A stretch of DNA of 64,000 nucleotides, taken from contig JAEUKK010000016.1 in assembly GCA_016792625.1 (NCBI GenBank), positions 1 to 64,000 on the forward strand, in the 5' to 3' direction. Positions 41,502 to 49,643 of the stretch are shown in pieces. Numbering within the stretch: position 1 is the stretch's first letter; each line of letters begins with the position of its first letter. A program made the position numbers and the translations under genes. The notes beneath the pieces are model-generated. The model was not told the origin of the DNA and made no database searches. It saw only the letters and a list, made by a program, of their open reading frames with translations. The DNA is from Deltaproteobacteria bacterium. Its GTDB lineage: Bacteria; Myxococcota_A; UBA796; UBA2385.

Positions 41502-43447
41502 GCCTGCCGCCCGTGATCGCCGAGGCGCCGCCCGCCGGCCCGGCCGCGGGCGCCCAGGCGCGTATGCTCGAACGTGAGCGCATCGCCAACCGCCCCAAAC
41601 ATTGGGTGCGGCTGGTCACGGCCTGCAATAGCAAGTGTTTGTTTTGCCTCGACGCCGACACGCCGCGCAACGTGTATTTGCCCGAAGATGAGATCCAAGC
41701 CGAGCTGCGGCGCGGGATCGAGGCGCTGGGCGCCGACAAGGTGATCCTCAGCGGGGGTGAAGCCAGCCTGCACCCTGCCTTCCCCGCGCTCATCCGCTAT
41801 GCCAAGTCGATCGGCTACGACCGGGTGCAGACGGTGACCAACGGCTGGCGCTACGCCGACCTCGACTTCTACAAAGAGGTGATGGCCGCGGGTCTCGGCG
41901 AGATCACCTTCAGCCTGCACGGCCACACCGCGGCCCTGCACGACCACCTGACCCAGCACCCCGGCTCCTTCTCGCGGCTGATGAAGGCCATGGTGCGGGC
42001 CCTGCGCGATCCGCGCGGCCCGATCGTCAACATGGACGTGGTGATCAACAAACAGAACGTCGCCGTGCTCGACAAGATCATCGAGCTGGCCATCTCGGTC
42101 GGGGTGACCGAGTTTGACCTGCTGCACGTGATCCCGCAGGCCAACGCCTATGACAACCGCGACGTGATGTTCTACGACGTCAAAGACCACCTGCCGGTGT
42201 TGCACAAGGTCTTCGCGCTCAACCGCCACCCGCGATTTGTGGTCTGGACCAACCGCTTCCCCGTCGAATTCCTCGAGGGGATGGAGGACCTGATCCAAGA
42301 CCCGCACAAGATGCTCGATGAGGTCAACGGGCGGCGGTTCATGGTGCGGAACTACCTCGACACCGGCCGCCCGCTCGACTGCCGCCAGCCCGAGCGCTGC
42401 GTGCACTGCTTCATCGAGCCTTTTTGCGCGACGATGGACCGCACCATCGCCCGCCAGCGCAGCGGCGGCTTCTCGGTCTGGCAGCCGGCCGAGCCCGCCG
42501 AGGCCCTGCCCGACCCGCTGCCTTTTGGCTGCGACACCGTGGGCCTGCGGGCCCAGAGCTGGGCCACGCTGCCCCCGCTCCGCCTGCCCGCCGGCGCCGG
42601 CCTCGAGCTGCAGCTCGACCAGCCCACGCCCCTGCCCGCGGCCCTGCCCGCGCCCTTCGTGCGCCTCATCATTGACGCGCCCGAGGCCCTTGACGCGCTG
42701 ATCGGCCCCGAGGCCCCGCCGCTGCCCGCGGGCCTGCACCTCGAGGTCCGCCTGAGGCGGGCCACCGCCGCCTGGTGTTTGGCCCAGCCCGCCGCCCTGG
42801 CCGCCGCGGCGGCCGCCCTGGGCCCGCGCCTGCGCCTGCACCAGCCGAGTTTTGAGCACATGGCCGAGGCCACCGCCAGCGATGTGCGCGATCCCGCCGC
42901 TTTTTTCAGCAAGCTGGCAAGCCTGGGCCTGCCGCCCCTGCAGGTCAGCGGCCTGCCCGCCTGCCTCGCCCCGGGCCAGCGCCTGCAGGCGGCGATCCCC
43001 CGCCTCGCCGCGGCGGATTTTGAGCCCGAGACCGGCCGCCTCGACATCCGCGGCCTCGCCCGCGCCCACGTCTCGACGCAGTACCGCAGCAAGAGCGTGC
43101 GCTGCCGCGACTGCGTGGTGAACGACCGCTGCGAGGGCGTTCACATCAATATGGTGCGCGATCAGGGCCTCAAGCTCTGCCGGCCGTTGACCGCCGGGCC
43201 CTGGGCCGCGGACGCCCAGGCCCAGCTGCAGGCCGCCATGCCCACGCCGCCGCAGCGCCCCCGCGACGGCGCCCCGCCCGAGGTGCCCGCCCCGAGCCTG
43301 CCGGGTTTTGCCCCGGTGGGGCCGGTGACCGACCCGCTGGCCGCGGTGGCCGAGGCCCAGCGCGCCCGCCGCGAAGAGCGGGCCCGGGCCCGGGCGGCCG
43401 GCGCGCCCCTGCCGCCGCTCAACCCCTTCGGCCCCCGCGCGGGCTGA
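41498..43447 (+). CDS. Radical SAM protein with appended degenerate second half
   Basis: 649 residues. Catalytic radical SAM domain with C43-x3-C47-x2-C50 (TACNSKCLFC), SGGEASLHP, TNGWRYADL and FSLHGHTAALHD. A first auxiliary Cys set follows (CRQPERCVHCFIEPFC, ~321-336). After it, ~400-560 reads like the C-terminal half of another radical SAM protein without its own cluster: LPPLQVSGLPACLAP ... CRDCVVNDRCEG, matching the GLPAC/CxxC pattern of the gene at 38917. A disordered Pro/Ala/Arg tail ends it. This suggests fusion or tandem duplication of peptide-modifying enzyme modules. Coupled (ATGA) to the zinc-ribbon gene; the next radical SAM gene starts 26 bases downstream. Confidence 0.85.
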   Translation: MSLPPVIAEAPPAGPAAGAQARMLERERIANRPKHWVRLVTACNSKCLFCLDADTPRNVYLPEDEIQAELRRGIEALGADKVILSGGEASLHPAFPALIRYAKSIGYDRVQTVTNGWRYADLDFYKEVMAAGLGEITFSLHGHTAALHDHLTQHPGSFSRLMKAMVRALRDPRGPIVNMDVVINKQNVAVLDKIIELAISVGVTEFDLLHVIPQANAYDNRDVMFYDVKDHLPVLHKVFALNRHPRFVVWTNRFPVEFLEGMEDLIQDPHKMLDEVNGRRFMVRNYLDTGRPLDCRQPERCVHCFIEPFCATMDRTIARQRSGGFSVWQPAEPAEALPDPLPFGCDTVGLRAQSWATLPPLRLPAGAGLELQLDQPTPLPAALPAPFVRLIIDAPEALDALIGPEAPPLPAGLHLEVRLRRATAAWCLAQPAALAAAAAALGPRLRLHQPSFEHMAEATASDVRDPAAFFSKLASLGLPPLQVSGLPACLAPGQRLQAAIPRLAAADFEPETGRLDIRGLARAHVSTQYRSKSVRCRDCVVNDRCEGVHINMVRDQGLKLCRPLTAGPWAADAQAQLQAAMPTPPQRPRDGAPPEVPAPSLPGFAPVGPVTDPLAAVAEAQRARREERARARAAGAPLPPLNPFGPRAG

Positions 43448-43473
43448 GCCCACGCAGCGAGGACAGCGTCAGG

Positions 43474-44511
43474 ATGGCCAACCTCGGGTACCTTCAGCTC
43501 ACGCGCAACTGCTACCAGCGCTGCCGCTTTTGCAGCAACCCGCCCACCGGCGTCGATCTGACCGAGGCCGAGATGCGCGGGATGATCGATGAGCTCGCCG
43601 AGATGGGCTACGACGGCGTCATTTTGACCGGGGGTGAGCCCAGCCTCTCGGCCCTGCTCTTCCCGGCCCTGGCCTATGCCGCCGAGCGCGGGCTCTACTC
43701 CCGCATGATCACCAACGGCCAATTGTTGGCCGATAAAGAGTTCTTTGCGCGCTGCGTCGACGCGGGCCTGCGGCATGTGCACATGAGCCTGCACAGCTAC
43801 CGACCCGAGGTGCATGACTTCATTACGAAGTACCCCCGCGCCTGGGAGACCCTGGTCACCGCGCTCGGCCACGTGCCCGCGCTGGGCATCACCGCCGACA
43901 TCAACACCGTGATCAACGTCTACAACGCCGATCACCTGCATGAGACGGTGATGTGGCTGGTCGACCGCTTCCCCTTCATCCGGCACTTCGTCTGGAACAA
44001 CATGGACCCAGACGGCAACCGGGCCGAGGAGAACCCCGACTGCATCCCCCGGCACCACGAGTTCCAGGTCAGCCTCGAGCTGGCCATGGACTACTTGCAC
44101 CGCACCGGGCGGACTTTTCGGGCGGAGCGGGTGCCGCTCTGCTTCATGCCGCGCTTCGCCTGGGCCAGCACCGAGACGCGCAAGATCATCAAAGAGGAGG
44201 AGCGCTGCATCCGCTTCCTCGACCAGAAGGGCTTTGTGCACCAGGTGGAGTTCCTGCACGGCAAGGGCGAGGCCTGCGACCATTGCCGCTGGGACCCCAT
44301 CTGCGCCGGCATGTACTCGATGGCCAAGACCTACGATGAGCGCGAGCTCTCGCCGCAATTTGAGGATCTGACCCCGGTGATGCGCGCCGTGCTCGGCGAG
44401 GAGCCCGCGCCCGCCCTGGTCGAGCGGATCCAGGCGCGCCGCGGCCGCCGCAGCCCGACCGAGCAGCCGCCCCCCGCGCAGCGCGCCGCGGCCTGGGCAC
44501 GTGCCTGGTAA
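43474..44511 (+). CDS. Radical SAM protein with C-terminal auxiliary Cys motif
   Basis: 345 residues. LTRNCYQRCRFC gives Cys13, Cys17 and Cys20; the SAM motif is LTGGEPSLS, with ITNGQLLADKEFF and MSLHSYRPEVHDF further on. The C-terminus carries VPLCFMP ... CDHCRWDPICAG, the same auxiliary pattern as in the proteins at 41498 and 57302. This SPASM/twitch-like feature is usual in radical SAM enzymes that act on peptides. Last gene of the 38917 train, 26 bases after the previous stop. Substrate unknown. HxsC is also a radical SAM protein, but I cannot assign this one to it. Confidence 0.85.
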   Translation: MANLGYLQLTRNCYQRCRFCSNPPTGVDLTEAEMRGMIDELAEMGYDGVILTGGEPSLSALLFPALAYAAERGLYSRMITNGQLLADKEFFARCVDAGLRHVHMSLHSYRPEVHDFITKYPRAWETLVTALGHVPALGITADINTVINVYNADHLHETVMWLVDRFPFIRHFVWNNMDPDGNRAEENPDCIPRHHEFQVSLELAMDYLHRTGRTFRAERVPLCFMPRFAWASTETRKIIKEEERCIRFLDQKGFVHQVEFLHGKGEACDHCRWDPICAGMYSMAKTYDERELSPQFEDLTPVMRAVLGEEPAPALVERIQARRGRRSPTEQPPPAQRAAAWARAW

Positions 44512-44685
44512 AGGGGGAGAATTGGCCCGGAGGGCGCCAAGGCCCTTGCGCGGGGCCCCTCCCCTCCGCTACCGTCCCTCTTAGACGTCGTCGGGCCGCC
44601 CGCGGCCGGCCACGTCCTCTCGCGCTGGCCCGCGGCGGGCGAATCGCCCCCACCGGGAACGCGCGGCACGCGCTTCGAGGCATGC
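44512..44685. other. Boundary between the two gene trains
   Basis: 174 bases with no gene. Contains GGCGCCAAGG/CCTTGCGCGG (44536-44562) and CCGCCCGCGGCCGG-type GC dyads. The promoter of the downstream lipoprotein/Hxs train should be here, but no clear -35/-10 pair is visible. Confidence 0.4.
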
Positions 44686-46761
44686 ATGGCAAGCGGACAC
44701 CGCCGCGACCCGCTCCCCTCCCACCTGGGCCCCTCCCACCTCCCGCGCCTCGGGGCCTTGGCCCTGCTCGGGCTGCTCGGCTGTGGGAACGACAACAAGC
44801 TCGACGTCTACGAGTCTCCGCCGGTGGTGACCATCCAGTCGCCGGGCGCAGACTCGTCGTTTTATGCGGGGCAGCCGATCAGCTTCGAGTCGCTGGTCGA
44901 CCTCGACAGCGGCACTGACCCGACGACGGTGACCCACCGCTGGGTGGCGGGCAGCGAGACCCTCTGCGACACCCAGCCTTTTGGCGCCGACTTCCTCGGC
45001 CTCTGCTCGGCGGCCTTTGACACGGCGGGCCCGCGCACGGTGCAGGTCACGGCGAGCACGCCCTATGGTGGCCGCGCCACCGCGACGGTCGACATCGAGA
45101 TCCTCGAGAACAACCCGCCGACGATCGACATCGACTCGCCGGTTGAGGGCACCGACTTCGCGGTGACCACGCTCATCGTCCTGCACGCGCTGGTCGACGA
45201 CGTCGAGCAAGACCCCGCCGAGCTGGTGATCAGCGCGACCAGCAACATCGACGGCGAGCTCTCGGTCACCGCGACGCCCAGCTCGACCGGCGAGTGGTCC
45301 TCGGCGGTCACGCTCAGCCCGGGCTCGCACCTCATCACCGTGCGGGTGGCCGACAGCTACGGGCAGTCCGACCAAGACACCGTGCAGCTCGATGTCTTCG
45401 AGAACACCGCGCCGACGGTCGCCTCGGTCAGCGTCGAGCCGCTGCCCGCCTACACCGACGACGATCTGGTCGCCGTGCCCTATGGCTGGGCCGACCTCAG
45501 CGGTTTGCCCGAGAGCTACCGCTACCAGTGGTACAAAGACGACGGCACGGGCCTGATGGTGGCCGACGCGCCGGCGGTGACCGAGACCTACCCGGCGGGC
45601 CGCACGGTCAAGGGTGACTTCATCCAGGTCGAGATCTTCCCGGTCAACACCTATGGCGAGGGGCCGCCGGTGCGCTCGGCCATCGTCGAGGTGCTCAACA
45701 GCCCGCCGACCGCGCCGGTGGTGCAGCTCACGCCCGACCCGGCCCAGCCGACCGACAACCTCTACTGCAACGTGGTCACGCCCTCGACCGACATCGACGA
45801 CGACCCGATCACCTACACCTACAAGTGGTTCCGCAACGGCGCGCTCACCGGGGTGACCGCCAACGTGGTCACCAGCGACCAGCTCAACCACGGCGACACC
45901 TGGGAGTGCGTGGTCACCGCCAACGACGGCGAGATCGACGGGGGCAACGCCAGCGACGCGGTCACCGTGCTCGACACGAACGCCCCGCCCGCGCCGCTGA
46001 TCAACGCGACCTACCCCTTCCGCAACGAAGACAGCGTCACCCTGACCGGCAGCTGCGAGCCGGGCTGTGCCCTGACCATGTACTGCGCCGACGGCCTCAG
46101 CTCGTGGACCGACAGCCTCACCTGCGCGGGCGACGGCACCTTCAGCTTCAGCGACACGCTGACCCGGGGCGAGGTGACCACCTGCCAAGCCGACTGCGAA
46201 GACGCCGCCGGCAACGTCAGCCCGCTGTCCAACCCGGTCAACACCGAGGTCTGCGACCCGGCCGACGCCTACGAAGACGCCACCGGCTACGGCGACGCGG
46301 GCGGTGACGCGGTCGACGAGTTCGGCTCGCTGGGCGACTCGGGCACCCGCACGGTCACCCTGCGCGGGAACATCCTCGCCGACGACACCGAAGACTGGTT
46401 CTCGGTCACGACCACCGATGATGTGCCCAGCGACCGCATCGCTGGGCTGAACGCCTACCGCCTGCAGGCGATCATGGTCAGCGGCAGCGCCGACTACGCC
46501 TTCACCGTGTACAAGGACTCTTTCGACCCCTCGGCGCGAGAGTGCTCGGGCGCCTACACCGAGTACTCCGACTTCGTGACCGACCGGGGCGAGGCGCACC
46601 ACACGGTGCCCGCCGACCCGCGGGCCTGCGGCAACGGCAGCTCGACCCGCAACAACTGCGAAGACATGAGCGGCACCTACTACGTCCAGGTCACCCGCCT
46701 GCGGAGCTCGCCGACCTCCTGCGACTCCTACACCATCGAAGTCACGAACGGGGTTTGGTGA
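44686..46761 (+). CDS. Lipoprotein with repeated Ig/PKD-like modules
   Basis: 691 residues. Signal LGALALLGLLGC, then about five beta-sandwich modules separated by 'NNPPT', 'NTAPTV', 'NSPPTAPVV' and 'TNAPPAPLI' linkers typical of Ig/PKD/cadherin-like surface proteins (module starts near residues 45, 140, 235, 340 and 435). A Cys-rich segment (CEPGCALTMYC, CAGDG, CQADC) and a final domain (~540-691: DTEDWFSVTTTDDVP, CSGAYTEYSD) resembling bacterial pre-peptidase C-terminal (PPC) modules follow. Anchored at the cell surface, probably structural or adhesive. TGATG overlap with the Tat-signal gene places it at the head of the Hxs gene train. Confidence 0.75.
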   Translation: MASGHRRDPLPSHLGPSHLPRLGALALLGLLGCGNDNKLDVYESPPVVTIQSPGADSSFYAGQPISFESLVDLDSGTDPTTVTHRWVAGSETLCDTQPFGADFLGLCSAAFDTAGPRTVQVTASTPYGGRATATVDIEILENNPPTIDIDSPVEGTDFAVTTLIVLHALVDDVEQDPAELVISATSNIDGELSVTATPSSTGEWSSAVTLSPGSHLITVRVADSYGQSDQDTVQLDVFENTAPTVASVSVEPLPAYTDDDLVAVPYGWADLSGLPESYRYQWYKDDGTGLMVADAPAVTETYPAGRTVKGDFIQVEIFPVNTYGEGPPVRSAIVEVLNSPPTAPVVQLTPDPAQPTDNLYCNVVTPSTDIDDDPITYTYKWFRNGALTGVTANVVTSDQLNHGDTWECVVTANDGEIDGGNASDAVTVLDTNAPPAPLINATYPFRNEDSVTLTGSCEPGCALTMYCADGLSSWTDSLTCAGDGTFSFSDTLTRGEVTTCQADCEDAAGNVSPLSNPVNTEVCDPADAYEDATGYGDAGGDAVDEFGSLGDSGTRTVTLRGNILADDTEDWFSVTTTDDVPSDRIAGLNAYRLQAIMVSGSADYAFTVYKDSFDPSARECSGAYTEYSDFVTDRGEAHHTVPADPRACGNGSSTRNNCEDMSGTYYVQVTRLRSSPTSCDSYTIEVTNGVW

Positions 46762-47255
46762 TGCAGAGCCGCCGCGACATCCTCAAGCTGCTCGGCGTCT
46801 CGGTCGGCGCGCTCGGTTTGAGCGCCAGCGCCGCCGCCGAGGGCCTCGCCGCCTTCGCTGACGCGGGCGGGCAAGCCAGCGCCCCCCTCTGGCTGGTGGC
46901 CCCCCTCCAGCCGGGCAGCCCGCTGGGCAAGGGCTGGACGCTGTCTGCGCTCTCGCCGGTCGAGCGCGGCGCCGCTGTGCTCACCCTGCAGCACAGCGCC
47001 GGCGGCCTCGCCCGGGTGCACCTCTGCGCCCGCGACGGCCGCCCCAAGGGCCTGACCCACACCGCGCTCTTCGACCTGCTGCTCATGGACGGCGGCCAGG
47101 GCGACCGCCCGACCGACGAGGGCCTGGGCCGCGCGTTGATCAACCTCGCGAGCCGGGTCAAGCAGAACGAGCTGCGCTCCGCTGATCTGCGCGTGCGCGG
47201 CCTGCTGAGCCACCTCGAGCGGGTCGAGCGCTTCGGCCCCGAGGCGCTGGTCTGA
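46761..47255 (+). CDS. Small Tat-signal exported protein
   Basis: 164 residues. The N-terminus MQSRRDILKLLGVSVGALGL is a twin-arginine signal (S-R-R-D-I-L-K) with cleavage near SASAAA, so the protein is exported folded. The mature part (~130 residues) is Leu/Gly/Ala-rich with no recognised motif (PVERGAAVLTLQHSAGGLARVHL, TALFDLLLMDGGQGDRP) and a basic/acidic C-terminal helix. Tat export often means a cofactor or partner is acquired in the cytoplasm. Its position between the lipoprotein and hxsD-like genes (1-base overlap upstream) makes it a candidate Hxs-associated protein. Confidence 0.7.
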   Translation: MQSRRDILKLLGVSVGALGLSASAAAEGLAAFADAGGQASAPLWLVAPLQPGSPLGKGWTLSALSPVERGAAVLTLQHSAGGLARVHLCARDGRPKGLTHTALFDLLLMDGGQGDRPTDEGLGRALINLASRVKQNELRSADLRVRGLLSHLERVERFGPEALV

Positions 47256-47345
47256 GCGCCTCCGGGCGCGTGCTCCGCTCCTCCTCTGCCGCTCCTCCAC
47301 TGCTCCTCCGCGGCTGCTCCCCCCAAGGTCCTCCGCTCCGCTCTA
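47256..47345 (+). promoter_or_regulatory. Pyrimidine-rich leader with repeated GCTCCTCC before hxsD-like gene
   Basis: The gap before the hxsD-like gene is dominated by CTCCTC motifs; GCTCCTCC occurs at three points between ~47276 and ~47315, with further CCTCC/CTCC runs to 47340. No Shine-Dalgarno is visible close to either candidate start. CCUCC in the mRNA equals the ribosomal anti-SD sequence and could pair with SD sites, so a translational effect is possible but unproven. Confidence 0.3.
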
Positions 47346-47849
47346 GTGCGGCGCGCTCCCCGCGCAGCCCTCCGCCGAACACACGGTGCCCCTTTGTCCT
47401 CCGCTGACCAGAACACTGACGCGGCCGTTGATCTCGAGACCTTCGAGGTGCTGAGCGACGGCCGCAGCGTCCGCCTGCAGATCGATGAGCGGCTGTACCC
47501 GCTCGACGCGGTGCGCGGCGCCGCCTACCTTTTCCTCGACCGCTGCTTTGTCCGCCTCGACCGGCCCGCCGACCAGCGCATCGACCTGACGCTCAAGACC
47601 AAGGCCGCGCCGATGCCCGGCCAGCTCGAGCAGCTCGCCGGCGAGCTGGGCAACGCCCTCCTCGACCAGGCGGTGCGGGTGCAGGTGGCCCAGTCCACCG
47701 GCAAGATCCGCGAGTACATCATGGCGCGCGCCTTTTTCGCCGCGCCGGCCCAGTCGAGCATCGACCAGCTGCTGGCCGAGCTCGACGCCGAAGAGCTGGC
47801 CGACGACCCGCTCGACATCCAGGTCCCCTGGGAGAAGGGCGGCGCATGA
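47346..47849 (+). CDS. hxsD: HxsD-like protein of a His-Xaa-Ser system
   Basis: 167 residues from GTG 47346; TTG 47394 (first residues MSSADQNTD) is an alternative and fits the domain start better. Recognised by the HxsD pattern: DERLYPLDAVRGAAYLFLDR near the N-terminus, then a strand pair (RIDLTLKTKA), LAGELGNALLDQAVRVQVAQ, and IREYIMARAFFAA. It lacks cysteines fit for a cluster and any export signal. In known Hxs loci HxsD is a small conserved companion of the radical SAM maturases and of the repeat peptide HxsA; its role is unknown, perhaps peptide recognition. ATGA overlap with the next gene. Some extra C-terminal acidic sequence (LDAEELADDP) is present. Confidence 0.75.
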   Translation: MRRAPRAALRRTHGAPLSSADQNTDAAVDLETFEVLSDGRSVRLQIDERLYPLDAVRGAAYLFLDRCFVRLDRPADQRIDLTLKTKAAPMPGQLEQLAGELGNALLDQAVRVQVAQSTGKIREYIMARAFFAAPAQSSIDQLLAELDAEELADDPLDIQVPWEKGGA

Positions 47850-48118
47850 GCCCCGACGCGCGCGCCGCCGACGCGCCGACGGGCGCCGTCACCCTCGACC
47901 TGCACGGCGACTTTTACAGCGCGGCGGGCATCGACGAGGCCGCCGCGGCCTACGCCGGTCTGCTCATGGTCGAGCGCAGCGGGGGGCCCACCCTCCACCG
48001 CCTCGCCCTGCGGGTCGAAGACGCCGAGGTTGACGACCTGGTCGACCACTTCCTCAACCACGCGCTGCACGCCAGCGTCACCGCCGCCCGCCGGGGCGCG
48101 CTGGGGGCCACGGCATGA
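47846..48118 (+). CDS. Second, short HxsD-like protein
   Basis: 90 residues. LDLHGDFYSAAGIDEAAAAY, HRLALRVEDAEVDDLVDHFLNHAL parallels the first protein's order (strand, Tyr-x-x-x-x-(A/I)-x-x-Ala-x-x-x-Tyr helix, strand, helix with a Leu/Phe-x-Asn-x-(L/A)-Leu core). It looks like a paralogue or the missing half of a heterodimer. No Cys, no signal. Four-base overlaps with the genes on both sides (hxsD-like and hxsB-like) argue for 1:1 co-synthesis. It could play the peptide-guiding role that PqqD-type (RRE) domains have in other radical SAM systems (inference). Confidence 0.6.
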   Translation: MSPDARAADAPTGAVTLDLHGDFYSAAGIDEAAAAYAGLLMVERSGGPTLHRLALRVEDAEVDDLVDHFLNHALHASVTAARRGALGATA

Positions 48119-49626
48119 TCAGCCGCACGACCCTGCAGCTGCCGCGCCGGGCGGTGCGGCCCGAGGCCCTGGGCCCCTTCCGCTGGGGCAAGATCGGCGA
48201 GAAGGTGCTGCTGACCAGCGACGCCGGCGAGTGGCAGCTGCTGAGCCAGCCCGACTTCGCGCTGCTGCTGCGCGGCGAGCTCACGCCCACGCACCCGGCC
48301 TACGATGGCCTGCGCGAGCGCGGTTTTTTGCGCCAAGACCTCGACGCGGAAGACCTCGCCCGAAAGCTGCGCCGCAAGCGCCGCTACCTCGGCGCCGGGC
48401 CCCACCTCGCGGTGGTCATCACCACGCTGCGCTGCAACCAGTCCTGCGCCTACTGCCACGCCAGCCGCACCGACATGCACCGCACCGAGACCGACATGAG
48501 CCTGGCGACCGCCAAAAAGGTGGTCGACCACGTCATGCGCACGCCCTCGCAGTACCTCTGTTTTGAGTACCAGGGCGGCGAGCCGACCGTGAACATGGAC
48601 GTGATCAAGTTCTGCGTCCAACACAGCCGCGAAAAGAACCGCCACGAGCGCAAGGCCCTCGATCATTCGGTCGTGACCAACATGACCTATATGAACGAAG
48701 AGAACGCGCGCTGGCTGGTCGACAACAACGTGCTGGTCTGCACTTCGCTCGATGGCCCCAAAGAGGTCCACGACAGCAACCGCCCGTGGACGGGCAAGAC
48801 CGCCGCCGCCTACGACACGGTCACCGGCTGGATGGATTGGTTCAACCGCGCCTACATCGAGAAGGGCCTCGATCCCCAGCTCTGGCACGTCGACGCGCTG
48901 ATGACCACCACCCGCCGCAGCATGGAGCACGGCAAGGCCATCGTCGACCTCTACGTGCAGCGCGGCATTCGCAACGTCCACCTCCGCCCGCTGAACCCCT
49001 TTGGCTTCGCCACCAAGACTTGGCGCGCCATCGGCTACACCATGGAGGAGTGGCTGGCCTTCTACGAGGAGATGCTCGACTACATCATCGAGCTGAACCA
49101 CCAAGGCGTGCAGATCATGGAGGGGACGGCCGCGACCTTCCTCAAGAAGATCCTCACGCCCGACGACCCCAACTTTGTCGACATCCGCAGCCCCGTGGGC
49201 TCGGGCACCGGGCAGATCTGCTACGGCTACGACGGCAGCATCTACCCGAGCGACGAAGGCCGGATGGTGCACGGCATGGGCGACGCCATCTTTAAGCTTG
49301 GGCACGTCGATGACACGAGTTTTGAGCAGGCGACCCGCCACCCCACCGTGCGCGCCATCGCCACGGCCAGCCTGCTCGACGCCCTGCCCCAGTGCGAGAG
49401 CTGCTGGAACGCGCCCTACTGTGGCGTGCGGCCCCTTCACAACTACATGATGAGCGGGGATCTCTTCGCGCAGCGCCCCCTGACGCCCAAGTGCACCCAG
49501 CACATGGCCATGGTGCGCATGCTCTTCTCCCGCCTCGCCAACGATTCAGACGGCCGCATCGAGGCCATCTTCCGGCGGTGGACGATCGACCGCCCCCGCA
49601 GCCCCGACGCCGACCCCACCGCTTGA
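48115..49626 (+). CDS. hxsB: His-Xaa-Ser system radical SAM maturase HxsB
   Basis: 503 residues. An N-terminal domain (~20-95) contains FRWGKIGEKVLLTSDAGEW, typical of HxsB. The radical SAM cluster is C107-x3-C111-x2-C114 (LRCNQSCAYC). Family-typical segments follow: EYQGGEPTVNMDVIKF, CTSLDGPKEVHD, ALMTTTRRSMEHGKAIVD, HLRPLNPFGFA, DYIIELNHQG, KILTPDDPNFVDIRSPVGSG and GYDGSIYPSDEGRMV. The C-terminal auxiliary cysteines are CESCWNAPYCGVRP and a later Cys near PKCTQHM. Expected to modify the repeat peptide encoded 17 bases downstream; the chemistry is not known for this family. Starts in ATGA overlap with the second HxsD-like gene. Confidence 0.9.
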   Translation: MISRTTLQLPRRAVRPEALGPFRWGKIGEKVLLTSDAGEWQLLSQPDFALLLRGELTPTHPAYDGLRERGFLRQDLDAEDLARKLRRKRRYLGAGPHLAVVITTLRCNQSCAYCHASRTDMHRTETDMSLATAKKVVDHVMRTPSQYLCFEYQGGEPTVNMDVIKFCVQHSREKNRHERKALDHSVVTNMTYMNEENARWLVDNNVLVCTSLDGPKEVHDSNRPWTGKTAAAYDTVTGWMDWFNRAYIEKGLDPQLWHVDALMTTTRRSMEHGKAIVDLYVQRGIRNVHLRPLNPFGFATKTWRAIGYTMEEWLAFYEEMLDYIIELNHQGVQIMEGTAATFLKKILTPDDPNFVDIRSPVGSGTGQICYGYDGSIYPSDEGRMVHGMGDAIFKLGHVDDTSFEQATRHPTVRAIATASLLDALPQCESCWNAPYCGVRPLHNYMMSGDLFAQRPLTPKCTQHMAMVRMLFSRLANDSDGRIEAIFRRWTIDRPRSPDADPTA

Positions 49627-49643
49627 GCCGCCAGGAGGCCCCC

